Shown here one piece after another: positions 8,883 through 19,431 of a stretch of 64,000 nucleotides of DNA (the first letter of the stretch is position 1; the number at the start of each line of letters is the position of its first letter). The stretch is from Dyadobacter sp. CY312. GTDB lineage: Bacteria; Bacteroidota; Bacteroidia; Cytophagales; Spirosomataceae. The notes beneath the pieces were generated by a model, which saw only the letters and a program-made list of their open reading frames with translations, made no database searches and had not been told where the DNA came from. The translations under genes were made by a program, and so were the position numbers. The DNA is taken from NCBI RefSeq assembly GCF_021390535.1, contig NZ_JAJUXG010000004.1, forward strand, positions 124,001 through 188,000. Direction: 5' to 3'.

Positions 8883-9929
8883 GTGAATCTCAAAAATACG
8901 AGTTTGGCATTGGCAACACTTTCACTGGCAGCAATGACCGGTTTGGCACAAGCCCAAAAGGTGGATTTGGTTAATAATGAAAAAGACAAAAAAGTAGAGG
9001 TAAGTATTGATGGAAAACCTTTTACTTCTTATTTCTACCCGGGAGAGGACGTTTTGAAAAAAGCGGTTTTGTATCCGGTAAGAACGGCGAAGGGAACGTT
9101 GGTTACGCGCGGCTGGCCGCTGGACCCGCGTAGCAGTGAGCGTGTTGACCACCCACATCATGTTGGGGTCTGGCTCAATTACGAAGATGTGAACGGTAAT
9201 GATTACTGGAACAACTCTGATGCCGTAAATCATGAGAAACGCGCCTACGGAACCATTAAACACACTGGAATTACTTCAATAAAAAGTGGCAAGGATAAGG
9301 GTGAACTCATCGTTACTGCCGACTGGGTCGATAAGGATGGAAAGCTTACATTAAAAGAAGTTACGACTTATACTTTCAGTGGCAAAGGAGATACCAGAGT
9401 GGTTGACCGCGCAACGAAACTGACGGCGGTAAATGGAGATGTGGCGATGCCTGATATCAAAGACGGGATGTTTGCAATTCGCGTGGCGCGTGAGCTGGAA
9501 TTGCCTTCCAACAAGCCGGAGATATTTACCGATGCTGCCGGAATTGCCACAAAGGTTCCTGTAATGAACAATGAAGGAATTACAGGTAACTACCGAAACA
9601 GCAATGGTATTGAAGGTGAAGAGGTTTGGGGAAAACGTGCGATCTGGTGTAACCTTACCGGTAAAATCAAAGATGAAAACATTTCCATCGCGATTATTGA
9701 CCATCCTAAAAATGTGGGCTATCCTGCATATTGGCATGCAAGAGGTTACGGTTTGTTTGCTGTGAATCCTTTGGGACAAAAACAGTTGAGTAACGGGAAA
9801 GATGTATTGAATTTTAAAATCAAAAACGGTGAATCGACTACATTCCGCTATCGGATGGTGGTTGCTTCGGAGCACCTGAAAGATGCTGCACTGAACGCTA
9901 TGGCGGCAGACTATGCGAAGGTGAAATAA
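8883..9929 (+). CDS. DUF6807 (PmoA-like) exported protein
   Basis: This 348-residue secreted protein starts at GTG 8883, which opens directly into a signal peptide (ATLSLAAMTGLAQAQ). The mature part has the DUF6807 pattern, also annotated as PmoA-family: YFYPGEDVLKKAVLYPVRTAKG, then HPHHVGVWLNYEDVNGNDYWN, and a late HPKNVGYPAYWHARGYGLFAVNPLG. The histidine-rich HPHH motif may bind metal or sugar. The biochemical role is not established; members recur beside DUF1080 and Gfo/Idh/MocA genes in carbohydrate loci, as here, so a sugar-processing function is plausible. It is followed by a strong terminator. Confidence 0.85.
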   Translation: MNLKNTSLALATLSLAAMTGLAQAQKVDLVNNEKDKKVEVSIDGKPFTSYFYPGEDVLKKAVLYPVRTAKGTLVTRGWPLDPRSSERVDHPHHVGVWLNYEDVNGNDYWNNSDAVNHEKRAYGTIKHTGITSIKSGKDKGELIVTADWVDKDGKLTLKEVTTYTFSGKGDTRVVDRATKLTAVNGDVAMPDIKDGMFAIRVARELELPSNKPEIFTDAAGIATKVPVMNNEGITGNYRNSNGIEGEEVWGKRAIWCNLTGKIKDENISIAIIDHPKNVGYPAYWHARGYGLFAVNPLGQKQLSNGKDVLNFKIKNGESTTFRYRMVVASEHLKDAALNAMAADYAKVK

Positions 9930-9951
9930 GAAGAATTTTATTGCAGTTTTG

Positions 9952-9978
9952 AAACCACGGCGTCGTCCGTGGTTTTTT
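9952..9978 (+). terminator. Rho-independent terminator
   Basis: A perfect 9-bp stem, AAACCACGG pairing with CCGTGGTTT around the loop CGTCGT, runs into TTTTTT. It lies 22 bases after the DUF6807 stop and ends this locus before the sensor gene. Confidence 0.85.
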
Positions 9979-10061
9979 GCATTTAATTCCCTGATAAGTA
10001 AAATTATTTTGTCGCCGTACAGTTATTCTGTAAATTCAAAAAAAGGAATATATTTCATTCA

Positions 10062-13000
10062 ATGCAAAATTGGTTTTTCAGCCTTTGTTTAGTTTTAAGC
10101 TTCCTGCTCGGAAATAGCAAAAATGGTGCTGCCCAGTCGGCCGAGTACCAGTTTGCCCGATACAGCACGGAAAAAGGGTTGTCCCACAATCAGGTTAATT
10201 GTTTTCTCAAAGATCGTCAGGGTTTTATTTGGGTTGGTACTGCCGATGGTCTCAATCGGTTTGATGGTTATTCTTTCAAGATATTCAAGCATGATCCTGC
10301 CGACTCAACCACCATTGTCGACCATCACATCAACGAGCTCTTCGAAGACCCTGAAGGCTTCATTTGGATAAAAACCCCGAAGGGTTATAATGTTTATGAT
10401 CCGAGGACGGAAAGTGTGGATCGTAATGCTAATAAGGCTGCAATGCGTCTGGGAATTCCGGACGCAGATTTTACCAAAATCATCAAATCCGAAACCGGCG
10501 ATTACTGGATAAGCCATAACCGGCTTGGCCTTTTAAAATATCTGGGAAAAAGTAAAAAAGTGTTGCGTATCAGGTATAATCCAAAGGACAAAGCCGGAAA
10601 ATCATTCGTCATTTCCGATTTGAACGAGGATCCTGATGGCAATATCTGGATCGTGTATACCAACGGATTTCTTGCCGGGGTTGATGGTAAAAAGTACTCG
10701 GTGTTGTATCAGAGCGAGTTGTTAAGTGCTCGAAATCAAGGAAATTCTGTTAACCACCGCGTTTTTGTGGATCAGGATGGGGAACCCTGGGTGTATACGG
10801 TTAAGGCTGTTCGGGGCATTTCGTATTTCGATATTAGAAACAATCGGTTGGTAGAAGGAAGCACAACTTCATCTGCCCTCAGGCTAAGCAACAACATTGT
10901 GAGTGCGGTAACCAGTGGTCCTGATGGGCGCCCATGGATTGGCACGGACCATGGGGGAATTAATATTGTAGACAAAAAAACAGGCGTGGTTTCTGTTTTG
11001 AGCTACAATCCGAACGATTCCAAAACCATTAGCCAGAACAGTGTAATGGCGCTTTACAAAGACAATACCGGCATGATCTGGGCAGGGACGTTCAAAAAGG
11101 GCTTTTGTAATTATCATAAAAATATTTTCAAATTCTCATTTATCCGTCACCTTCCAACAGTTGGCAGCAGTTTGCCTTTTGATGATGTTAGTGTATTTGC
11201 AGAAGATAAAAAAGGAAACGTGTGGGTCGGTTCAAATGGGGGCGGTCTGATCTATTATGACCGGGCCAGAAACAGTTTTAAACAGTACCAGAATATACCT
11301 GGCGATCCGACAAGTTTGAGTAACAATGTGATTGTCAGTCTTTTTCTAGATTCCAATGATGTCCTTTGGATCGGGACCTATTTCGGCGGACTTAATAGTT
11401 TCGATGGAAAAGGCTTTAAGAGATACCTTCACAATCCTGCCGATTCCACCAGTCTTATCGATGACAGGGTGTGGGAAATTTTTGAAGATTCTCAAAAGCG
11501 GCTTTGGATAGGAACACTGGGCGACGGACTGGATCTTTTTGACAGGCAAAAAAATGTATTTAAACATTTCAGACCCAATACACCCAATTCCATCAGCTCC
11601 GATTACATCGCTGCCATTATGGAAGACAGGGAAGGGAATATCTGGATCGGTACAGCTTTTGGAATGGACGTCCTGATGAAAGCGACCGGTAAATTTGTTC
11701 ATTATCAGCACGATCCGAATAAGGAGGGAAGTCTGAGCAGTGATGCTGTTACGGCCATCATGCAGGACGGTCTGGGAAATATATGGATAGGTTCGCTGGA
11801 AGGGCTCAACCTGTTCGATAAAAAAACGGATCAGTTTAAACATTATAACATAAAAGATGGCCTGCCCGATAATTCGGTATTGAGCCTGGTGGCCGATAAC
11901 CAGCAAAATCTCTGGATAGGTACACCTAAGGGGCTGGTTAATTTCAGGGTAACCACAAGAAAAGGAATAGTGCCCGAAATGATCAGCGTGCGCACCTATA
12001 ATGAAGTAGACGGCTTGCAGGGAAGAAGTTTTAATGAAAATGCAGGTCTTCGGCTGCGGTCCGGCGAGCTTATTTTTGGAGGTGCAAGCGGATTTACTAT
12101 TTTTTCTCCTCAAAAAATAGAGGACGAAAGCGGAAGTGCGCATGTGGAACTAACAGATTTTCAAATATTTAACAAAAGTATCAAGCCTGGTGAGCTGCTG
12201 GACGGCAAACCGGTATTGGAAGCGTCCATTTCTCATACAGATAAAATTAAGCTGAAACACAGCCAGAACGCTTTTACGATTGAATTTGCAGCACTTAACT
12301 TTTTGCATGCAGATAAAAATCACTACATGTACACATTGGAAGGTTTCAACGATCAATGGTTTGAGGCAGACAACAATACCCGAAAAGTAACTTACACCAA
12401 TCTTGATCCGGGAGAATACACTTTTAAGGTAACAATGCGTAATGGCAATCTCATGTCAAAGGAGCGTGTTTTAAAAATTGAAATTCTGCCTCCGTTCTGG
12501 AAAACGCCGCTTGCCTATATCCTGTATTTTATAGCCATTATTGGAGCATTGGCTGCTTCACGCTGGATTTTGCTGGAACGTGAAAGAATGAATTTCCGTC
12601 TGGAACAGGAGCGCAGAGAAGCGCAGCAGCTGCACGAACTGGATCTGATGAAAATCAAGTTTTTTACCAATGTTAGCCACGAATTCCGGACACCGCTGAC
12701 ACTCATGCTCACGCCACTCGAAGGGTTGCTGAATAACATGCAGTCCGATTCAGGGATCAAGAACCAGATCTCTTTAATTCACCGGAATGCCAAACGGTTG
12801 CTTAATCTGGTAACTCAGCTCCTTGATTTCAAAAAAATGGAGGTTGAGGAAACGGAGTACACACCTGAGCGAGGTGATATAGTCCAGTTTATCAGGGAGA
12901 TTACGCATACTTTTTCAGACTTGTCGGAACGGAAACACATCGCTTTTTCTTTCAGGTCCGACGTGGAAACCCGCTATACACTTTTTGATCAGGAAAAATT

Positions 13001-14195
13001 ATCGCGGATCATGTATAATCTCCTTTCAAATGCTTTCAAGTTTACGCCAGAGCAGGGCAGGATCGGGGTCGAGTTAAAAGTTGTTATGGAGGATGATAAG
13101 CCATTGCTGGAAATTCGGGTATCGGACTCGGGTATTGGCATACCGGCAGAAGACCAGCCGAAAGTATTCGACAGGTTTTTTCAGCACAACTTACCAACCC
13201 ACATTGTGAACGGTGGCAGCGGAATAGGTCTTTCCATTACGAAAGAGTTTGTGAAATTGCACAAGGGAACCATTCATCTCGAAAGTGAGGTTGGCGTTGG
13301 CAGCACTTTTATTATTCTGATGCCATTGCTGGAGACACAAGGCGGTTTGGATACACAGGAAGTAGCCACAACCTATTTCCCTGGCGCAGAAGAGGAAAAG
13401 CAGACCGAACCGATCAGTGAAGACAGAAACAAACCTGTGCTGCTGCTTGTGGAGGACAATGACGAGTTCAGGGAATACATGCGGGAAATGCTTCAAAAGG
13501 ACTACCAGGTACATGAAGCACCAAATGGAAGAATCGGGCTGGAAATAACGCTGGAAATAATTCCGGACCTGATTGTGAGTGATGTTATGATGCCTGAAAT
13601 GGACGGAATGGAACTTTGCAGGATTGTGAAAACCGACAACCGTATTTCTCACATTCCGGTAATATTGCTGACAGCCCGCGCTGAGGACGAGCAGCAGCTG
13701 CAAGGCTACGAAACAGGAGCGGATGCCTACGTTACCAAGCCGTTCCGGCTGGACATACTTTTGGTGCGGATACGTAATCTGATCAAAAGAAGGGAGCTTG
13801 GACAAAAACAGTTCCAGCAGCATATCAAGGTGCAACCCAGTGAGATTGTGATACGGTCTATGGATGAAGAGTTCATCACCAAAGCTGTGAAAGTGGTCGA
13901 GGATCACATTGCCAACCCGGATTTCACAGTGGAAGAACTGAGTTCCGAAATGGCCATGAGCCGGATGTATCTGTATAAAAAGTTATTGTCGCTGACGGGT
14001 AAAACGCCGGTTGAATTTATCCGCATCATACGGATGAGAAGGGCTGCTTCCCTATTGGGCAAAAGCCAGCTTACCGTTTCTGAAATCGCTTATCAGGTTG
14101 GGTTCAACAATCCCAAATATTTTGCCAGACTCTTCAAAGAAGAATTCAAAGTGCTGCCTACTGAATACCGTAAAAAGGAAATTGTGAATGATTGA
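10062..14195 (+). CDS. Hybrid two-component system sensor/regulator (HTCS)
   Basis: This 1377-residue one-protein signalling system detects glycan fragments in the periplasm and activates its polysaccharide locus. After a signal peptide come about 14 Reg_prop blades (repeats of the type NIWIGT...GL) forming two beta-propellers. Next are a Y_Y_Y domain (~750-810), one membrane helix (~818-838), and a HisKA domain with the H-box NVSHEFRTP (His873). The ATPase boxes are LLSNAFKF, DSGIGIP and GGSGIGLS. A receiver domain carries the phospho-acceptor Asp1174 in VSDVMMPEMDG, and an AraC-type DNA-binding domain ends the protein (~1270-1370). All expected catalytic residues are present. It sits just upstream of the susC at 14522 and most likely controls that PUL. 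Confidence 0.96.
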   Translation: MQNWFFSLCLVLSFLLGNSKNGAAQSAEYQFARYSTEKGLSHNQVNCFLKDRQGFIWVGTADGLNRFDGYSFKIFKHDPADSTTIVDHHINELFEDPEGFIWIKTPKGYNVYDPRTESVDRNANKAAMRLGIPDADFTKIIKSETGDYWISHNRLGLLKYLGKSKKVLRIRYNPKDKAGKSFVISDLNEDPDGNIWIVYTNGFLAGVDGKKYSVLYQSELLSARNQGNSVNHRVFVDQDGEPWVYTVKAVRGISYFDIRNNRLVEGSTTSSALRLSNNIVSAVTSGPDGRPWIGTDHGGINIVDKKTGVVSVLSYNPNDSKTISQNSVMALYKDNTGMIWAGTFKKGFCNYHKNIFKFSFIRHLPTVGSSLPFDDVSVFAEDKKGNVWVGSNGGGLIYYDRARNSFKQYQNIPGDPTSLSNNVIVSLFLDSNDVLWIGTYFGGLNSFDGKGFKRYLHNPADSTSLIDDRVWEIFEDSQKRLWIGTLGDGLDLFDRQKNVFKHFRPNTPNSISSDYIAAIMEDREGNIWIGTAFGMDVLMKATGKFVHYQHDPNKEGSLSSDAVTAIMQDGLGNIWIGSLEGLNLFDKKTDQFKHYNIKDGLPDNSVLSLVADNQQNLWIGTPKGLVNFRVTTRKGIVPEMISVRTYNEVDGLQGRSFNENAGLRLRSGELIFGGASGFTIFSPQKIEDESGSAHVELTDFQIFNKSIKPGELLDGKPVLEASISHTDKIKLKHSQNAFTIEFAALNFLHADKNHYMYTLEGFNDQWFEADNNTRKVTYTNLDPGEYTFKVTMRNGNLMSKERVLKIEILPPFWKTPLAYILYFIAIIGALAASRWILLERERMNFRLEQERREAQQLHELDLMKIKFFTNVSHEFRTPLTLMLTPLEGLLNNMQSDSGIKNQISLIHRNAKRLLNLVTQLLDFKKMEVEETEYTPERGDIVQFIREITHTFSDLSERKHIAFSFRSDVETRYTLFDQEKLSRIMYNLLSNAFKFTPEQGRIGVELKVVMEDDKPLLEIRVSDSGIGIPAEDQPKVFDRFFQHNLPTHIVNGGSGIGLSITKEFVKLHKGTIHLESEVGVGSTFIILMPLLETQGGLDTQEVATTYFPGAEEEKQTEPISEDRNKPVLLLVEDNDEFREYMREMLQKDYQVHEAPNGRIGLEITLEIIPDLIVSDVMMPEMDGMELCRIVKTDNRISHIPVILLTARAEDEQQLQGYETGADAYVTKPFRLDILLVRIRNLIKRRELGQKQFQQHIKVQPSEIVIRSMDEEFITKAVKVVEDHIANPDFTVEELSSEMAMSRMYLYKKLLSLTGKTPVEFIRIIRMRRAASLLGKSQLTVSEIAYQVGFNNPKYFARLFKEEFKVLPTEYRKKEIVND

Positions 14196-14521
14196 CCGAT
14201 TGTTGTGCTATTGAAATAGTACAACAATTAGGTTTTATATTCAAAATACGGAACCCCTTCTTCTGCTCTTCAAATTTCCATCGTTCTACGCCAGAGTTAC
14301 TCCAAAACAGGAATAAAAGTAGAAATTACAAGTATTTTTTGTCATTTGTATACATCTGAATCCCTATTTGTAAACATTTGATACCCTTCCACTCCCTTTT
14401 AATCAATCACATTTGTCCAAGAATAAATTCGATTTATACTAAAACGTATCTGCACTGACATAGATATTGGAAATGTATAATACGGATATATTTTATGACG
14501 CATTTTTTAAACCACAACAAC
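14196..14521. other. Intergenic leader before the PUL susC
   Basis: This 326-base AT-rich gap separates the HTCS gene from susC. It should hold the HTCS-controlled promoter and a long 5' leader, but I cannot place a confident promoter, operator or riboswitch in it. Short overlapping frames here are not convincing genes. Confidence 0.4.
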
Positions 14522-17500
14522 ATGCAAAAAAACATGTACGCAAAAAAACGGGCACATCAAAGCTTGTTATCTTTTATGAAGTTACTTCAGGTTCCGCTTC
14601 TGGTGCTTGCCATGTTGGTATCTCACGCAGGAGCATTTGCGCAGGAAGCAAGGAAAACAGTAACAGGTTCTGTACTGGCAGAATCGGGCAACGACGGGAT
14701 CCCGGGAGTGAGTGTTGTCGAAAAAGGAACTTCTCACGGAACAACCACCAACACCGAAGGTTTCTTTACTTTGGATGTAGCAGCAGGAAGTACACTGGTG
14801 TTTTCTTTCATTGGATTTGAAACCAAGGAATTGAATGTAGGAAATAAAACGAAAGTTGAAGTAAGACTTAAGGAAAGCATTTCCAACCTGAGCGAAGTAG
14901 TTGTTGTTGGATATGGTGAAATGAAAAAAACGGACGTTTCAAGTTCGCAGGTTACCGTATCTGGTAAAGACCTTAGCAAAACCATCAATACCTCTCTGGA
15001 GCAGGGTTTGCAGGGGCGTGCGGCTAACGTAATGGTGCAACAAAACTCAGGGCAGCCAGGTGCGGCTCCATCCGTTTTAATTCGCGGATTGAGTTCTCTT
15101 ACCGGTACTACTCAGCCTCTATATGTAATTGACGGGGTACAGATCAAACCTGATAACATGAAAGATGATCCGAACAACCGTCCGACTGGTTTTTCCAATA
15201 TTCTTTCCAGCATTAACCCGGACGATATCGAAACGATCAACGTTTTGCAGGGACCTTCCGCTACTGCAATTTACGGTGCTGTGGGTGCAAACGGCGTTGT
15301 AATGATCACGACTAAAAGAGGAAAAGCAGGTGAAGCGAAAATATCTTTCAACTCACTTGTAACGATTCAGTCGGAGCCGAAACACATTGATGTAATGAAT
15401 CTGAGCCAGTATGCCCAATTCAGAAATGAAATGGCAGCAGTGGGCGGTACAGCAACGGAGCCTGAATTCGCCGATCCTTCGGTACTTGGAAACGGAACTG
15501 ATTGGCAGGGAGCACTTTTCCGTCCTACAACCTTGCAAAAATACTCTCTTGGACTGAGCGGTGGTACAGAAAAAACGACTTACTATCTTTCAGGTGAGTA
15601 TTTTAACCAGAAAGGTATTGTCGAAGGATCCGGATTTAAGCGTTACAACGGACGTTTGAACCTTGAAAATCAGACACGCAGCTGGCTTAAAGTTGGTGCG
15701 AACATGAACGTAGGTCTTACCGAAGAGAAGGTAAACACCAACAACGGAGGTATCATTCAGCTTGCTCTGGATCAAAACCCATCCGTACCTGTTACCAATC
15801 CTGACGGAAGCTGGGGCGGACCTGCAACTACGCAGTTCCAGTTTACCAACCCGGTTATGATTTCTAAAATCTACAACGATTACAACCGCAGAACTTCTAT
15901 TTTGGGAAGCTTATTTGCAGACGTAAAATTGCATAAAAACCTTACCTGGCACACAGAGGTGAACGGTAGTTCTGAGTTTTTGAAATACTACTCTTTCCAT
16001 CCTTCTTACACCATTGGTGGTTATGTAGTATCTCAGGATGCAGCAACTTCGACTCGTTCGGTGAACACTAACACGTGGTGGAGTTTGCACAGCCGTATGA
16101 CTTACGATCTGAAACTGAACAAACATGGTATTAATATCATGGCAGGTCATGAAGCGCAGCAGTTTACCTACGAGTCTTTGACAGGTACACGTAAGAAATT
16201 CATTACCAATACCATCGAAGAACTTTCTGGTGGTGACGGATCGGTTATTTCCAACGTAATCAACAACAGCGGAAAAGGAGCAGGTTCTCGTGAATCGTAT
16301 TTTGCCCGTGTAAATTATAGCTATAACGATCGTTATTTCTTACAAGGAACGTACAGAATGGATGGTTCGTCTGCATTCCGTGAAGGCCGTCGCTGGGGAA
16401 ATTTCCCTGCCGTATCTGTTGCATGGCGTGCATCTGAGGAAGAATTCCTGAAAGGTGTAAATGCGATCAACGACCTGAAATTCAGATTTGAAATTGGTCG
16501 TTCAGGAAACCAGGGGAGTGGTGGTAACGCCATTTACTCTACACTGCAAACCGTACCAACAGGATGGGGAACAGGATTTTTGGCTTCCAACTTTGCCAAC
16601 GAATTCCTGACATGGGAAAAAGATGACGTGATTAACGCTGGTATGGACCTTCACATGTTCGGAAACCGCGTAGAATTGATCGTAGACGCTTATGTTAAAA
16701 ACATTACCAGTCTGATCACCGTTAACTCATATCCATTTACTTACGGAGGAGATATTGCATGGTCGTCGGGTTACCTGAGCTGGCCATCTGTGAACGCAGG
16801 TTCGATGAAAAACAAGGGTATTGGTTTCACTTTAAACACTGTTAACATTGATAAAGGTGGTGTTTACTGGAAAACAGGTATCAACCTTTCTTTCGACCGC
16901 AACAAAGTTACTTCATTGTTGAACCCGATAACGCCGATCTGGAATGCAACTTCGGTAGGTTTCAGAACCGAGGTAGGACAGCCTGCAAGTATGATCACAG
17001 GTTACGTTGCTGACGGACTTTTTCAGGATGCTGCTGATATCAGAGGACATGCGATTCAGACTTCTAACAACACTATGACAGTGAATCCGCAGACGGGTAG
17101 CTGGGTAGGTGATACCAAATTCCGTGACCTGAATGGCGATGGCGTAATCGATGCAGGAGATCGCACCGTAATCGGAAATCCATGGCCGAAGTTTACACTT
17201 GGTTTGAACAACAACGTAAGTTATAACAACTTTGAATTGAACGCATTCCTTACCGGAAGCTTTAAAAATGATGTATTGAACTACCCTCGCTACCGTGCAG
17301 AAACGCCGGGTGTTGGAGGAACTTTTGGAAACCAGTGGTCATCTGTTGCCAATTATGCACGCCCAAGCAGCTACAATGTTGCGGATGCAGAAAACGTAAC
17401 ACTGACGAATCCTGGATACAACATTCCAAGAATCTCTCCGGGAGATCCTAACGGAAACAACCGTATGAACACCAACTTCATTGAGGACGGATCTTACGTT

Positions 17501-17737
17501 CGTTTGAAAAACATCACGATCAGCTACAACTTCCCAAAAACACTACTTAAAGACACTTTCATTAAAGGTCTGAAAGCATCTGTTGGAGCGCAAAACCTGT
17601 TCACAATCACCAAATACAAAGGATATGATCCTGAGATTGGTATGGTTAACTACGGCGGAACTGTAATGGCTGGTATTGACACAGGACGTTATCCGTCGGT
17701 TCGGATGTATTCTTTCGGTCTGCTGGCCGACTTCTAA
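14522..17737 (+). CDS. SusC-like TonB-dependent transporter of the xyloglucan-type PUL
   Basis: This is a full-length (about 1070 residues) SusC/RagA transporter. A long signal region (MKLLQVPLLVLAMLV...GAFAQE) leads to a carboxypeptidase-regulatory-like domain (VTGSVLAESGNDGIPGVSVVEKGTS), the TonB-box region (SEVVVVGYGEMKKTDVS), a plug (LIRGLSSLTGTTQPLYVIDGV) and a 22-strand type barrel ending MYSFGLLADF. I used the ATG at 14522, which has the A-rich leader typical of this phylum; 14495 is an in-frame alternative. The following genes encode SusD, a TIG-domain binding protein and three glycosidases, so the likely cargo is a beta-glucan or xyloglucan oligosaccharide. Control by the upstream HTCS is inferred. 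Confidence 0.95.
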   Translation: MQKNMYAKKRAHQSLLSFMKLLQVPLLVLAMLVSHAGAFAQEARKTVTGSVLAESGNDGIPGVSVVEKGTSHGTTTNTEGFFTLDVAAGSTLVFSFIGFETKELNVGNKTKVEVRLKESISNLSEVVVVGYGEMKKTDVSSSQVTVSGKDLSKTINTSLEQGLQGRAANVMVQQNSGQPGAAPSVLIRGLSSLTGTTQPLYVIDGVQIKPDNMKDDPNNRPTGFSNILSSINPDDIETINVLQGPSATAIYGAVGANGVVMITTKRGKAGEAKISFNSLVTIQSEPKHIDVMNLSQYAQFRNEMAAVGGTATEPEFADPSVLGNGTDWQGALFRPTTLQKYSLGLSGGTEKTTYYLSGEYFNQKGIVEGSGFKRYNGRLNLENQTRSWLKVGANMNVGLTEEKVNTNNGGIIQLALDQNPSVPVTNPDGSWGGPATTQFQFTNPVMISKIYNDYNRRTSILGSLFADVKLHKNLTWHTEVNGSSEFLKYYSFHPSYTIGGYVVSQDAATSTRSVNTNTWWSLHSRMTYDLKLNKHGINIMAGHEAQQFTYESLTGTRKKFITNTIEELSGGDGSVISNVINNSGKGAGSRESYFARVNYSYNDRYFLQGTYRMDGSSAFREGRRWGNFPAVSVAWRASEEEFLKGVNAINDLKFRFEIGRSGNQGSGGNAIYSTLQTVPTGWGTGFLASNFANEFLTWEKDDVINAGMDLHMFGNRVELIVDAYVKNITSLITVNSYPFTYGGDIAWSSGYLSWPSVNAGSMKNKGIGFTLNTVNIDKGGVYWKTGINLSFDRNKVTSLLNPITPIWNATSVGFRTEVGQPASMITGYVADGLFQDAADIRGHAIQTSNNTMTVNPQTGSWVGDTKFRDLNGDGVIDAGDRTVIGNPWPKFTLGLNNNVSYNNFELNAFLTGSFKNDVLNYPRYRAETPGVGGTFGNQWSSVANYARPSSYNVADAENVTLTNPGYNIPRISPGDPNGNNRMNTNFIEDGSYVRLKNITISYNFPKTLLKDTFIKGLKASVGAQNLFTITKYKGYDPEIGMVNYGGTVMAGIDTGRYPSVRMYSFGLLADF

Positions 17738-17786
17738 GATCTTAAAGCAAACGCTGATATCTTATTCAATTTCAAAAATATTCTTT

Positions 17787-19412
17787 ATGCAATTCAAGAT
17801 AAAACTCATAGCAGCCATCGGAGGGTTAATGCTCACACAAGGATGCAGCGAAGATTTCCTGGACCGTCCGCCGCTGGATGCGCTTACATCAGGTAATTTT
17901 TACAAAACTGACGAAGAGATTTTGGCAGGTACTGCACCGCTTTACAACATTGTTTGGTTTGACTTTAATGACAAAGCCAACATGGCGTTTCAGGAAGGTC
18001 GCGCAGGAAACCTGAATTCAAATGACCGCACGGCTTACATCAAACATGCCGTGGCATCCACTGATGCAGGTACGTTGTTGCCAGGTTATAAGTCGTTTTA
18101 CAAAATCATTGCTCAAAGTAACAATGCCTACAAAGCCATCAAAACTGCGGCAGGTAGTACAGCTTCGGCGGCTGTAAAAGGACAGGGATTGGGTGAGTGC
18201 CGTTTCATGCGTGCAACTGCCTACTACTACCTTGTAACCAATTGGGGAGCTGTTCCAATTGTATACGATAACGTTGCACAGCTCAATGAGCCGCCGGTTC
18301 GTAACACAATTGAAGATGTGTGGAAACTGGTTATTCAGGATTACCGCTTTGCAGCAGCCAATTTGCCTGCAACAGCTGTTCAGGGTCGTCTGACAAAATA
18401 TTCGGCAGAAGGAATGTTGGCTCGTATGTATCTGATGCGTGCAGGACTGAACCAAAACGGTACACGTAACCAGTCGGATCTTGACAGCGCGAAATACTAT
18501 GCTGAAAGTGTGATCACCAAAAGCGGACTGACTTTGGCACCAACTTATGCGGAGCTTTTTGTTAGTGCAAATCACAACAGTTCGAAAAACAATCCTGAAA
18601 GTTTGTTCTCGTTGCAATGGATGCCGATCAGTAATCCATGGGGTATCAACAACTCATTCCAGGCATATTTCGCTTACGAATCTGCCATCACCGGAACAGG
18701 TGACGGATGGGGAGCCGCACAGGGAGTATCTGCGGATCTTGTAAAATACTTTACCGAAAACCCTGCTGACTCACTTCGCAGAAAGGCAATAGGAATGTTT
18801 GACGGTGATGTGTATTCTGAAATTAACAAAGCAGGCGGTGGTTTGAAATACAACAGACCCGGCGCTTTGTCTGCAATCAAAAAGTACATCATTGGTTCGC
18901 CTGCTGATAATGGCGGCTTGGGTGGATTTATGTCGGCCAATATCAATTCTTACATGTTGCGTTTGGCGGAGGTTTACCTGATCTATGCCGATGCAGTGTT
19001 GGGAAATAACGCAACAACCTCAGATGCGAAAGCGCTGGAAGTGTTTAATGCGGTTCGTAAAAGAGCAGGATTGGCGGCCAAAACGTCTCTGACTTTTGAT
19101 GATATTTTCAAAGAAAGAAGGATCGAAACTGTGTTCGAGGGTAATTCATGGAACGAAATTGTAAGGTTGTATTACTTCAACCCTGCCAAAGCAATAGCTT
19201 ACACTGCTGCACAGCATAAGGAAAATTACACCATGACTTATGTAGCGGGATCAACCAATCCTAAAAAGTACACAGTTACTTATTCGCCGGCTGAATTTTA
19301 TCCGTTAGCAGCGAATACACTTTACCTGCCATTCCCGGAAGCAGAGATTATCAATGCACCTTCTTTAAAGAATGAGCCGGTTGCTTTTGATTTCAGCAAA
19401 ATAGTTGACTAA
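17787..19412 (+). CDS. RagB/SusD-family outer-membrane lipoprotein
   Basis: This 541-residue SusD partner follows the preceding susC. The ATG at 17787 gives a lipoprotein signal with lipobox LTQGC, followed by the common SusD start SEDFLDRPPLDALTSGNFYKT; the longer frame starting inside susC is discarded. Family motifs are GECRFMRATAYYYLVTNWGAVPIV in the TPR-like half, LRLAEVYLIYADAVLG, and FKERRIETVFEGNSWNEIVRL near the C-terminus. The spacer from susC is 49 bases, so they are co-transcribed. It should form the lid of the importer and bind the PUL's glycan. Confidence 0.95.
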   Translation: MQFKIKLIAAIGGLMLTQGCSEDFLDRPPLDALTSGNFYKTDEEILAGTAPLYNIVWFDFNDKANMAFQEGRAGNLNSNDRTAYIKHAVASTDAGTLLPGYKSFYKIIAQSNNAYKAIKTAAGSTASAAVKGQGLGECRFMRATAYYYLVTNWGAVPIVYDNVAQLNEPPVRNTIEDVWKLVIQDYRFAAANLPATAVQGRLTKYSAEGMLARMYLMRAGLNQNGTRNQSDLDSAKYYAESVITKSGLTLAPTYAELFVSANHNSSKNNPESLFSLQWMPISNPWGINNSFQAYFAYESAITGTGDGWGAAQGVSADLVKYFTENPADSLRRKAIGMFDGDVYSEINKAGGGLKYNRPGALSAIKKYIIGSPADNGGLGGFMSANINSYMLRLAEVYLIYADAVLGNNATTSDAKALEVFNAVRKRAGLAAKTSLTFDDIFKERRIETVFEGNSWNEIVRLYYFNPAKAIAYTAAQHKENYTMTYVAGSTNPKKYTVTYSPAEFYPLAANTLYLPFPEAEIINAPSLKNEPVAFDFSKIVD

Positions 19413-19431
19413 CCTCTAACTGATCAAGAAC

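Noticed and set aside
11346..12143. 265-residue minus-strand open frame inside the HTCS gene
   Set aside because: It lies wholly antisense to repeated propeller blades; its low-complexity composition follows from the periodic WIGT codons on the other strand, and no domain is visible.
13191..13907. 238-residue minus-strand frame antisense to the HTCS receiver domain
   Set aside because: The plus-strand frame carries all kinase and receiver motifs; the antisense frame shows none and has no start context.
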